Positions 47,839 to 59,093 of a stretch of DNA of 64,000 nucleotides are shown here, one piece after another. A model generated the notes under the pieces. That model was given only the letters and a program-made list of their open reading frames with translations, was not told where the DNA came from and searched no databases. Numbering within the stretch: position 1 is the stretch's first letter; each line of letters opens with the position of its first letter. The position numbers were made by a program, and so were the translations under genes. The DNA comes from Smittia aterrima (taxonomy: Eukaryota; Arthropoda; Insecta; Diptera; Chironomidae), in NCBI GenBank assembly GCA_033063855.1, contig CP093830.1:1240854-1304853 (forward strand). The letters are read 5' to 3'.

Positions 47839-49318
47839 ATGTACAATTTCAATACGTCGCTATCGACGCCGCCTCTTCTTGGGGTCGGAATGGACTTCGG
47901 TTCGAATACACCGCGTACTCCCGAAATCCTCAACTCGCTTATCGCGATGACAAATCCATTCGAATACTCATATGCATCACAAGCTTCGTCCATTCCATCG
48001 TCGAATGATATTTCTCCAGTGATAGCATGCAAGACCGAGAGCTTCCTCAATCAGCAATTTGACCACAACTCACAGTCGAACTGCTCATCAACTTCTTCAC
48101 TGGAATCTCCAAGCACGACGCCTCTTCACATGGCATCTACGATTTCTTCGACGACGCCAAGCCTACAACAGGTGAGAGATGAATAACACTTTTTAGCTTG
48201 TTTACCGATGCACTTAAGCTTTAAGTTAATATCGTCAACAACACACAAAAAAACCTTTGAAACCTCCACAACGGACAGTTTTGGTTGTTTCTCTTCACTT
48301 ACCACACACAAATTCGCAAAAGGTAGAATCGTAGAATTGAGGGCAGAGTCATTAATAAGCCATAAAGGATTTTTAACAGCGAGGCTCAATACTCATATTC
48401 ATTGCACTCTCGTCGTTAGCACATTAAACGCAAGCGAAAACTTTGACCGTGGGTGGAGTTCGCGTTCGCTGCGTTTAAAATTTAAACTAAAATGCAAATT
48501 TTGCTGTTTTGAGATTTGAAAGCGAAGCAGTGTGGGCATGAATCGGACACAATTAACGGAAATATTTTTTTATTATCCATAGACTCGGTCTCAACTTATC
48601 AAAGCTGGCGTAAAGCTGTTGATTCAAAGCAAGCGGAAGAACAGTGGAAGTAGTTCTTGTGATGCCGACTACCGGCCGCCTCCTGCAAAAATAAGAGCAA
48701 CGAGTGTTACCTCGCCCGTTACTCGAAATGCCATTCCATGTGAACTTCCCTCACCAATCGTTTCACCGAAGGAAGAACTGTCGTTTGATAGCTTTCAAAT
48801 CAAATGCGATGCGTCAACGACTTCATGCGATGAAGACTCCGAAACGAAGTTCTCGGCGAATAAACACGATGTAATGAAATTTAATTAATGTTGTTGTTCT
48901 GTGGAATTCAATAATTAACGTTATCAATCTTGTTTCTTATCAGTTAACGCCTGAAGACGAGGATCGACGAAAACGTCGTCGCGAGAGAAATAAAATCGCT
49001 GCAACTAAATGCCGGCTAAAGAAACGTGAATGCATCAACAATTTGATGCGTGAGTCGGAAACCCTGGAGGCACAAAACGTCGACATTAAAGCACAACTTA
49101 AGGACCTGAGAGAGCAATACAGCTACCTAACCGAGATGTGGCAAGCGCATCAAATAGAATGCAAGTTAAATGGAAATCAAGAGCAGAACAACAATGGTAA
49201 TCCCTTCATGGAGCATGATACGATACAAAAAGACACAAACAACAATAAACATCTTCAGGATCAGCTTCCAAGCTTGACGCCTTTGATCAACTGCAATTTG
49301 TCCTTCGACTTTTATTAG
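47839..49318 (+). CDS. Atf3: bZIP transcription factor Atf3
   Basis: Exons 47839-48171, 48583-48870 and 48944-49318 give 331 residues. The N-terminal TPEILNSLIAMTNPFEY block is characteristic of insect Atf3 (Jun/Fos-like activation region). A Ser-rich linker follows with repeated SP/TP sites. The bZIP lies at about residues 208-275: basic region RRKRRRERNKIAATKCR (N-x7-R/K contacts present), then a leucine-zipper with heptad leucines (ETLEAQNVDIKAQLKDL). In flies Atf3 pairs with Jun and acts in larval epidermis, stress, immune and metabolic control. The tail is Asn/Gln-rich and ends NLSFDFY. The linker exon (48583-48870) is G+C-richer than its surroundings. Confidence 0.92.
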
Positions 49319-50724
49319 AAGTACGTGAAATTGATATTTCTTTTTATTCATCGACAAAAACTATTTGACAAGCCAGAAAAATTGAAAAATTGCGCTTTAA
49401 ATGTGAAAAAACCGTCAGGCCCGGAGTTCATGCAAATTCGAGAACTGGCGATAAAAAAAAACTTTATTTAACTCGTTCATCCTAATTGAGTTAGTTTGAA
49501 ACGACGTTGTGAACATGAAAGATTCAAAAAATTCAATTTCTACTCTTGACGTGTGTTGCAAGAAAATTGAAAGAAATTTTTTCAGAGTTTTCAAATTTTT
49601 TATGTCAATCAAGAAAAATCTCTCTCTCTCTCTAACTTAAATCCAAAACAAAAGCAATTGATGGAAAATAAAAACTGAACAAACATGCTTCGATTACCAG
49701 ACAAAAAAAATGTTCTCTTATATTTCTTTTCCAGCAAATTCAAGAGACATGTGTCAAGTGTTGAATTTATCAAACAAAAGTCACTTTGTTTTGAGCTTCA
49801 AATTTCATAAACTTTATTCATTTATTCTTTTTACACAACTATGTCTCTATTTGTTAATTATTTGTCCCGGAATGATAAGAAAGAATAAGATTTTATTGTA
49901 GTTTGTACGATTGTAATTTGATATTGCTGCCCGTTCGAATTCGTTCTTGTGAATTTTACATATTCGAGTTCCTTTGACACTTATTCTTTCTTTAATCGGT
50001 GCCAATGACATCTCTTTAATTTAAACAAAAAAAAGTTTAAAAGAATTATAAGATTTCTCCGTCAAAATTGATTCAGGAACTCAATGAATACTTTTCAAAG
50101 GAACAAACGACCTAGATTTTGTTTTGCTGCTTTCTTTTCTTTTTTTTTCGATGAAAGGTACATTGATGGAAAGATTTTAAAGATTTTTTTCACATTTTTA
50201 ACTTCACTAACTTCGCTTATACTTAACTAGATTTCTAAGAAATTACTTTTGATTTTCAACGTTAAAATTTCATGTCTTAATTTCAAATTTGCTTATAAAT
50301 TTTGATCTAATCGTTATCGAAAGATAAAGTTTTTTTCGACCCTAATCTTCTAAATGTAATAACTTTTTAACTTCTACTGAGAAGTGAAAACATTCACGTC
50401 AACAGTTTTAAAAGGAATGAAATGTTGAACCTTTCGAAGGGCAACGGGTTACGATTGTGCATGTCTTTAAAGGGCGAATAGCTTAAGGAATGTGGGTGGG
50501 AATTTCTCTTTTCGAAAACGTCAAGCCGAATCAACAACACAAGTTGACATGGACGGAGATTTACAATATAAAAAATCTTAATTGAAGTTTCTTTTAACGT
50601 CGTACGCAACATGCACAGTCGAATGAATGAACAAATAAATACCCTCATCCCGTGGGCCTAGTTAGATGTCGTCGAATTAAACATCGAATTCCCGCTCCAA
50701 GTTCCAATGAACTTTCTTCTTATA
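49319..50724. other. Convergent 3' region between Atf3 and M6
   Basis: 1.4 kb of AT-rich sequence holding the 3' UTRs of the two convergent genes, with a short (TC)n run near 49620. No coding gene. Confidence 0.45.
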
Positions 50725-51983
50725 CTAGAAGCGATCTTTCGAAGCTGCGCTGTATTCCATTTCGGTCAAGTTTTGAATCTCTTGGAGTTCTTGGAATTTC
50801 TCGTGATCACGAATGTGTGCATAATTTGCGGCGAGGCACATAAGGTAATGCACTAAGCTTAGAATGATAAGCAAGCACGATAGCGTAGCGAGAATGAACA
50901 TTACTTCAGCTTTTTCGACAGCATCCTTGCAAAAAGCTTTTACCTCGAACTCTTCACAAACTTTCATGTCTTCTTCGCGAGCTTCAGCCGGGAACAAAAA
51001 GTCTAAAGAAAACAATCAAATTTTGTGAGTCGAGAATTAAACGAGAAAATATGAAAAACTCACTGAATTGCGTTAAGTCGATGCAAGTTCTATGCGTTTG
51101 AACTTCTGTCTTTGAACACATTTTCCAGAATAATGTGAAGATGAATGTTACGATGCTAAGGAAGCAAAGGATGAGAATCCAAACAATCTTCAACGTGTAC
51201 GTGACAACCATGAAGACTGCACATGAAATTCGTCCCCCTACTCTAGAACCCCACGCTCGATAAACTTTATGCCTAGTAGCACCTGTCGCTAGGAATCCAA
51301 CGAAGAGTATCATAAAGCCAAGAGCTGCCATTGATGCGGCGATTACCACAAATATCATTTGAATCGCCTCGATCCACAAAAGCTTGAGATGGAACACATG
51401 GTCGAACATGATGACGGCCAGCGATGAACCTCGATACATTGTCCCGCAAAACACTCCAACGCCGATTAGAAGCATCATTGTTGCCATTAAAGTGGCAAAT
51501 GGGATCCGAGTGATACATGATTTGCAGCAGTTACCTAAAAGAATAGTAAATTAGTTTCAGTTGTTTTATAGAAGGACGAAGATCAGCAACAGAACAAAAT
51601 GAATTAAAACATAAAATAAATGATTTCAATGGGGTGTGATAAAGCATTGACTTGACTTTGAGTGACACACAGTTTACAACAAATAATTTTTCGCTTTGCC
51701 GTTTCCAATGAAATTGTGCTTCTGAATAACACAAATAAGTCTTGTGCTCTTGTTTATTTAAGATCACTCTTCTCTGACCTTCTCTGTAGCTTTTCGCTGC
51801 ATCGGAATATCGATCGATTGAATAATTTGAACGATATGCTCGTGGTCTACTCTCGGCTGCGACGGTATTTGACATCCGATTATTGTTAAAATGAGCTCTC
51901 GTTAAGGCACCATCGTCGTCAAAATTAGTCTCCAACAGGAAATCGTCACGTTGTTCCGATGAATTTCGATTTCTTGAGCCCAT
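50725..51983 (-). CDS. M6: M6 proteolipid (PLP/DM20 family)
   Basis: Exons 51983-51779, 51534-51064 and 51002-50725 (minus strand) give 317 residues. Exon 1 encodes a polar N-terminus (MGSRNRNSSEQRDD). The rest matches insect M6: CCKSCITRIPFATLMATMM, FCGTMYRGSS, ASMAALGFMILFVG, ATGATRHKVYRAWGSRVGG, CIDLTQF and the strongly conserved cytosolic end AHIRDHEKFQELQEIQNLTE ... SKDRF. Four membrane helices at about 80-100, 125-150, 175-200 and 265-290, with extracellular cysteines, fit a tetraspan proteolipid. Fly M6 works at tricellular junctions and in eye and egg-chamber development. The exon 1 donor (GAAG|GTCAGA) is weak but gives the right phase; alternative first exons are possible, as other M6 genes use them. 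Confidence 0.9.
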
Positions 51984-52426
51984 TGTTAGGCGTTTTACTG
52001 TACAGTTGCACTTGATTGCGTTTAAACTTGTTGCTTCTTTCCGAGTGACTAATGGAATGTCTAACGGCGAGCGCTACGTCGCTGCGCCTTGTACTCAACT
52101 TTATATTTTTTTATCGTAACCCACACACAGAAGATTGTTTATAAAAATTCCAACAAAGAAGAACACCACAGAAGTCTTACAAGACTGCCAAATTAATTCT
52201 CATTCTCTTCTCATTTTATGCTCTTTAAAGAAATTAATGTCATGTTGGCCCTTTGATGTCAATTAATTTAGAAGACACTCCAGCATGCAAACTGATGAAA
52301 GGTTGATTCCAATTAAACGTGAATGATCGAGCAAGAAACTTATTTAATTTAACTTTGGTGAAGAATTAGAAGAAACGCCCAGTCCAAAAAAAACTTGCTT
52401 CTCTCTTGTAACTTGATGTTTTTTTC

Positions 52427-52505
52427 TTATCGCTTATCGGACAAGAAAGATAACAGAAAATTATCGATTCATGTTGCCTTACCCATCCTAACAGCCAGTA
52501 TAAAT
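52427..52505 (+). promoter_or_regulatory. GATA-site cluster with TATA box, no evident gene
   Basis: Four GATA motifs within 40 bp (TTATC at 52427, TTATC at 52434, AGATAA at 52448, TTATC at 52461) precede TATAAAT at 52499-52505. This looks like a gut or fat-body type insect promoter, yet no ATG-initiated coding frame of substance follows. Confidence 0.4.
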
Positions 52506-52802
52506 CCAACTGAGTTCGTCAGCAAGTAGTAGTTGATTCAGTTTTCTCTTCGAATTGCCAAAGCGTAAACAAATATTCACAAACTTCTTTTTTCACTCGG
52601 AATGCAGTTTTCACTTAAATCATTCGACTTATAATCAATCTTTCTTTTTTAAACTATCGATTGGTGACATATTTTCCAATTTTCCGCAAAGTTCTCTGCA
52701 GTTTGGAGCTTTTTGTGCAGCGATATTTAGATTTTTCGTGTTCAAAGTTTATCTTAAGATTATTGAAATCGCCCAAAGAAGGGACTCGTGATTTTCAAAG
52801 AA

Positions 52803-52918
52803 AAACTTTTTTTTATACAAAGTTAAAAATAAATTATTATATTTTATAATAATAAATCATTGAATTTATTATTAAATATTTTATTATATATAGTTTTATA
52901 ATTATAATATATAATTAT
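52803..52918. repeat. AT-only low-complexity block
   Basis: About 115 bp that is almost entirely A and T, with runs such as aataataaatc and atatataattat. Confidence 0.7.
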
Positions 52919-53181
52919 TTTCCATTCTTTGGAAATCCACAATCCCCAACTCTAGTGAGCAACCAAAAAATAAAATTTTGCATTGTTTATTTTGATGTAA
53001 TCGAAGAGCTGTTGTTTATCAAATTGTTGCAAAACTAAAAAGTATGAAAAATTGTGATATAATGTGAAATAATTAGAGTGAACTTGAAGGAGTCAAAAGA
53101 AAGAGCCACAAAAGGTATTTTGAAATAATTACTTTAATTGCAAAATTTAATCATCATCGCTTTCCAATCGTAGCTTTAACG

Positions 53182-56100
53182 ATGTCTTGCAACATCTTCT
53201 ACGAGAATCGAAGCTCAATGACGATTAACCAGCATGTTCTGAAGCTGTTCGACTGTGGAGCTGTCATAATATATTTAACTCGTCGACACGACCTTCTTAT
53301 CAGGCAACAAAATGATAAGAGTGAATTAATTAAGTTGCGTGAAGGTGTTAAAGACGCTTCCTATAGCTACCCTTTGTTCTACATTGTTGACGCATCTGGA
53401 GGCGTCTTCAAGACGAACATCGAGCAGATATTAGAAGATCGATGGGATCAAATTGAGATGAGTTTTCAGATCCAAGAAATAAGTTCTAATGCTGACGGAG
53501 TTCTGATGATAACTGATGAGCGGGAACTTGTTGGAATGGGAAACTTCCAAAACGTATTAAAGTCAGATGAGCCAAAGAAAATTGAATGCTTCAGCAGCTT
53601 TAATATTCTTCAAATGTGTACAGGAGACAACTTTGCCGTCGTTCTAGTTCAACAAAAGTTTAATGGAGACAGAAGTAGCAGTAGTTTAATTCGAGAAGAT
53701 GGGTTCGCAGAACAAACGAAAAGATTAGGCCGAGGAATACTCAAGACACAGGTCTGGTCATTCGGAAGTATCAATAAAGGTCTTCTAGGAACAGGAGACC
53801 ACATCAAACGAACTGATTCAGCGATTGTTGTTAAGTTAGCTGATATTGGAGTGAATAGAATTTTCTGTGGATCTCATCATGCAGTTGCTTTAACTCTTGA
53901 TGGAAGATTATTCCTTTGGGGCTTTAACAACTACAAGCAGATTTCACTCGATTCTTCAGTTGAAGATTACAGTTCACCAATGGAATTCAAGACGGAGGCA
54001 AATGGAAAAGCTTCAAAGAGCATACTTGCTGTAGCTTGTGGAGCAACAAGTACAGTGATTCTTCTGAACGATTTGAATTTCAAAATCCTCGGAAAGATCA
54101 GCTCGGATGATCAAAATGATGAATTTGCTAGTGAATTAAAGTATGAACACGATGCTGCAGCATCTGATACCAATAATCATGAGCTACAATGCATTCCTTA
54201 CATTGTAAGCCATGGGAAAGTTTTACTAGTCAATCGGAAGAACATTCCAATGTTTTTACTCAACTTTTTCTCAGACGAACAAAAGATGGCAAGAATGATT
54301 ATCAATGCCCAGCTAAAATATGTTAAACCTTTGCGTAATCACTTTGAGGAGACGGCAAAGTTAGCTGAGGTTTACGAGAATATTTTATACGTGACAGTTG
54401 TGAGCTTGTCGACAACGTTTGATTATCTTACTGGAGATAGTGAAAATCTTCTAGAGAATACGATTGTGAATGTTAGTTTCCATGAAATCATGCATGAGTT
54501 TTATCGCTATCTACGACATATTTGTGATATTAGATCGTTTTACTCATTCAGTCACTATTCTAAACAGATGGATCGAAAGCTAATGAAGATTGTTCTTGAA
54601 AAGCCGTTTAATTGTTTGGAAGTGTATGAAAAGATTCTTGATCTAATCTACGATCTAAGACTTTATAATAACTCAAACAACGACTCTTCTTCTTCAAGTG
54701 ATAGCATTGAGATCGAAGAGCTAAAATGTCAAACGGTCGAAAGAAAGAAAATAATTAAGGACTTCTTGAAGATCACAATTCCGCAGCAAACAAAGGAAGC
54801 AGATGACACATTCACTTTCTGGCAAGTGTTGAATGACACGACTGTTAAAAACGAGTTACATTCGAAGGAACGACGATTTATTCTCGACTCTCAAAGTATC
54901 GCACTAAAGCTTCATGATCGAACCAACATCTTCAGCACAAACCGTTTCATTCTCTTCAACGATTACCTCGTGTGCCTTCTCAGTCGCAGTGAATTCATCC
55001 CGATTCATCTCGTTTGGCTTCAATCTTTCTCCACAAACAGTTCCAATAAGTTTTCTTTCAAAATAGTTACACCCGAAAGTCATATAAAAGTTTACGCATT
55101 AACAACAAACGACAAGAATGAGTGGCAATGTAAAATTCGTGAGTGTACATGGCGATCGCTCAATTTAAATCCAGGAACAAATCAAGCTTTACCAGTGAGT
55201 CGCTACGGGAGTTATAAGTTTTCCGAGAAAAATCAAAAGTATCCAAATTACGAAATCGAAGGACGATGGTTCGATGGAAAGTTTTATGATCTATGTCACA
55301 TAAGAATCCCAACAATAAATAGAAGCTTCAAATGTCGTATCAACAGAGCTGGTGAGATAAGTGGATCGGGTTTAGTCGAAGATGATTTCTTCACATACCG
55401 AGGAGAGTTCCTACAAAGCAAACTTCATGGATATGGAAGCTGGCGTTCAAAATCGAAAGGCACAACCTATGTCGGGTACTTCAAGCAAGACAGATTCCAC
55501 GGCTTCGGAATAATCTCTAATCCAAACGGTGCTTTTTATGGTGAATTTATAAATGGAATTCGACATGGGTATGGGGTTGAAGACGATGCGATAAGTGGCA
55601 ACAAATACATCGGCATGTGGCAAGATGGGAAGAGACAAGGAGCAGGCATTCTTATAACAATGGATGGATCATACTTTGAAGGAATTTTCGCGAACAACAA
55701 CTTGTCTGGCGATGGGCTTGCCATATTTCCTAATAATTCCTACTTTATCGGAGAAGTTACGATAGACGGTCCTAATGGAAATGGCTCACTTCATCTTCCT
55801 GATGCTGAAATCGTTGAAGAGGTTTGTGCATTTAATTTATGTCATATCGTCATCAAGTAAATTTTATTTCCTTTCAGATTATGGAACTTGACGATGCAAA
55901 CTTGAAAATGAAGGGAAGCATACTCAAAGGAATTCTAGGAGGGACCTGGGATAAAGTTGCTTGCAATGGAAATCTCCTTATGAACGAGATTTTCCTCAAA
56001 ACGCCAAAGTAAGAAATTTAAAAATTAAGCTTTCTAACAGAAATTAAAAATATTTTAATTCAAGTTCATCAAATTACCTGAAAATTAAACCTGAGAAAAA

Positions 56101-57337
56101 ATGGTCGGTGCTTTTCGATTGTTGGAAGGAATCGGTATTTGGATCAGCTATAAAACCTGAGCAGCTCGGTATTCACGATCGTTGGAATCGCGTATCAACC
56201 TACATGAGTAGAAGAAGAAATTTCGCAAATGATTTAAGCAAAAACTTCTCACTCATCAATCGGGAACCATTGAAAGAGAGCCTTGACGAAATTCATTTGA
56301 CTTCACCGCAAATAACAACGGCACCAAGCTTCGGCAGATCAAACTCTTCAACTGAACTTTATTTGCGAGATACTTCGAGTGACTTTGATACAGCTTCGTT
56401 AAGAAGTTTTAGTGACTTTTCAATTGCCGAATCAATAATGAGCAGTAACAAGAAATCATCACGTTCAACTTGTGAATTAGATTTCGTTCCTTCGTTCGTC
56501 AATAGCCGCTTCGATACTCAAGAATCAGTGGAAGAGATAAAGGAATATTTTCAAGCTAGCATCGTCGATGAAAATCATCCTTTCAACAGTTTAGTGAATG
56601 ATGTTCGAAAGAGTTTTTGTGCAAGTTACGGAAACTGGAAGTGCAAGCCGACTTCAATTCTATCAAAAATTGCAATGTGTGAATGGATTTCCATCATTCG
56701 ACGAATCTATAACATTCTAAAACTTTTCTTTCCCGGACTTCCACCATGCGATGACAATGGATCGACGAACGATGATTACGACGACGAAAATTGCAAACTT
56801 CTTGCGCCACTAAACTTTATGCATCAGATGCTTTTGAATGACGAGATATATTCTTGCTTTTTCTTACTTTATGCGAGTAAAAGCTCCAAGCAAGATGAGC
56901 TTTACAGTCAAAGACTTGCAACTTGCGAAAAGAAGACAAACGAAGAGTTGAGGAATCTGCTTAAGATTGAACCAGAGTTGATTCCGTTGCTGGAAGATCC
57001 AATGTTCTATGAAGCGATTCGAACTCTGCAACAACTAAGTCAAAAGTTTTGCCCATCGGAGATGCTCGAAATTATACGTGACACTTATCAGATTATTAGC
57101 GATTGTGCATCAAAAGTATCGACAAGTGGCGAACTTCTTTCAGCCGATAATCTTCTTGCTGTCACGATTTATCTCATCATAAAAGCGAACATTAACCATC
57201 TCGGCGCAGAGCTTTCTCTTCTGACGGATTTAATGGATGAAGATATTGAAAAGCTTATTAACATGGAGCAATATATTTACACAACGATAAAGATCGGTTA
57301 CTTTCACACTATTTCGACTCGTTTTTTTCACAATTGA
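53182..57337 (+). CDS. Als2: Alsin, Rab5 guanine-nucleotide exchange factor
   Basis: Exons 53182-55821, 55878-56008 and 56065-57337 give 1347 residues with the complete alsin order. RCC1-like blades come first (about 150-310; VWSFGSINKGLLGTGD, CGSHHAVALTLDGRLFLWG). A DH-like helical region follows (about 385-545), then a PH-like region (about 565-680; RFILFNDYLVCLL). A run of MORN repeats spans about 735-875 (GEFLQSKLHGYGSW, YVGYFKQDRFHGFG, GEFINGIRHGYG, GMWQDGKRQGAG). The C-terminal VPS9 domain is at about 1170-1345 (SADNLLAVTIYLIIKAN). The VPS9/MORN part activates Rab5 on endosomes; the RCC1 part regulates it. Human ALS2 loss causes motor-neuron disease. It is somewhat shorter than the human protein (about 1650). 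It converges on lipoyl synthase with 73 bp between stop codons. Confidence 0.93.
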
Positions 57338-57410
57338 GACGTTAACTGATTTTAAACTAGAAATAAAATTTATTAGATTTCACTTTGTGTCAACCATAAT
57401 TTTTCTAACT

Positions 57411-58621
57411 TCATGCAGAATTGTTTTGACGGCTCTTCAATATACTGCTGATGAAAAATTCGCCAGCTTTATAGGAACTTCGCACGAGAGGACCAGATGC
57501 AACGTAAAGGAAACCCATTTCTTTTCCTTTCACTTCCCACTCCTTAAATTTCTCAGGAGTTACATATTCAATAACAGCTATGTGACGCTTTGTTGGTTGC
57601 ATGTATTGTCCGAGAGTCACACAATCCACCCCAGCGTCTTTCAGATCTCTCATTGTCTGTTCAATTTCAGCGTCAGATTCACCAAGACCAAGCATAATTG
57701 AAGATTTCGTGATCAACAATGGGTTTATCTCTTTGATGGTCTTCAAAACTTTAAGTGATTGGCGATATTCAGCACGACGGTCTCTTACGTAAGGCGTTAG
57801 CTTCTCGACTGTTTCAATATTATGAGCGTAGACATCAACTCCCGATAATGCAATTCTCTCGATGCAAGTACGGTCGCTTCTGAAATCAGGTGCAAGGCAC
57901 TCTACGAAGATTCTAGGTTTTTGCCTTTTGATTTCACGAATTGTTTCTGCGATATGCGCAGATCCGCCATCAGGAAGGTCATCACGATCAACACTTGTCA
58001 ATACAATGTAGTCGAGACCCCAAGTCGCAATTGCAGTTGCAGTATTAACTGGCTCCTTTGGATCGAGTGGCGGTGGAGCTCTAGCCGTTTTCACTGAACA
58101 GAAACGACAACCTCTTGTGCAAGTATCTCCCATGAGCTAAAAATTGAGCTTATCAGTATTGACCTTGATCTGCAATAAGGTTTTATAGTAAAACTGACCA
58201 TAATCGTAGCTGTTTGCGTTCCATGTTCGCCTCCGCCCCAGCATTCTCCAATATTAGGACAACGAGCTTCTTCGCAAACTGTTGAAAGCTTCAACTCTCT
58301 CAGCTGATTTTTGATTTTATCAAAGTTTTTTCCTAAAATTAAAATCAAGATGAAAAGATTAAAAAAAATTAAAAATGTTAACTTACCAACAGGGATTGTT
58401 GTTTTTAACCAAGGCGGAAGCCTCAATCTCTCTTTTTCTCCCTTTTCCTTTTTTAATTTCCCTTCAAATTCCTTTGATAAGTCATCACGACTGTGTTTAG
58501 GATTTTGTATGAAATCTTGAAAATTTGGACCATTTTCCAATCGCTCTCGAATCTTTTCTAAAGCTGCTGAGGAGCTCTTGCAACGAAGACTCTGCAAACT
58601 TGTGTTCCCGACTCGAAGCAT
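57411..58621 (-). CDS. LIAS: Lipoyl synthase, mitochondrial
   Basis: Exons 58621-58387, 58332-58199 and 58136-57411 (minus strand) give 364 residues. It starts with a Ser/Arg-rich mitochondrial presequence (MLRVGNTSLQSLRCKSSSAA). The auxiliary iron-sulfur cluster motif C-x4-C-x5-C (CEEARCPNIGEC) lies at about residues 95-106. The radical-SAM C-x3-C-x2-C (CTRGCRFC) is at about 128-135, just after a splice site, and the conserved C-terminal RSSYKAGE is present. The enzyme inserts two sulfur atoms into protein-bound octanoyl groups to make lipoate for the 2-oxoacid dehydrogenases and glycine cleavage. All cluster ligands are intact, and length matches the family. Confidence 0.95.
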
Positions 58622-59093
58622 TTAGACGAGAGGAAAATAGATTAACCACTGAAAAAATCTCTCGTAATTTTTGTTTTGATTTTTTCTGCGCAACTGATCA
58701 TGAAACCTTCGTGACCACAAAACCTGTGAACCCCTTAAAAGTGAGCTCAGATTCGATGTGAAATATCGCTGTTCGATTTTATTTGTTTGTAGCCAATATA
58801 TTCGCGTTAAAGACTTCGAAATGTGTGTACGGTAAAGCTCGCAGTTTACACAATAATCAAAGACTAAAGGATAAATACAATTGAGTGAGAAAGTGCAAAA
58901 AATATTAAAATTTATTTGTGGCTTCGTCAAAAAAAATTGAAATATTTAAAAAGGAAACTAACTCGTGTAGTGTAATTATACAAAGGAGATGTACATAAAT
59001 GGGGGAAGTGGAAAATGATAGTTTAAGTTATTGGATGTAGCCGGATCAGCCGGCACAGGAAAGTTGTTTGCTTTTACTTCAATTGCTCAAAAT
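58622..59093. promoter_or_regulatory. Divergent promoter region of lipoyl synthase and arrow
   Basis: 472 bp between the two start codons, genes pointing apart. No TATA box is clear on either side; a small open frame on the minus strand has no support. Confidence 0.4.

Larger units (their letters stand above)
51984..53181. promoter_or_regulatory. Divergent intergenic region between M6 and alsin
   Basis: 1.2 kb containing the M6 promoter side, a GATA-plus-TATA promoter-like cluster near 52.45 kb, an extremely AT-rich block at 52.80-52.92 kb, and the alsin leader. A splice acceptor (CCAATCGTAG, ending 53173) shortly before the alsin ATG may end a 5' UTR intron. Confidence 0.4.
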
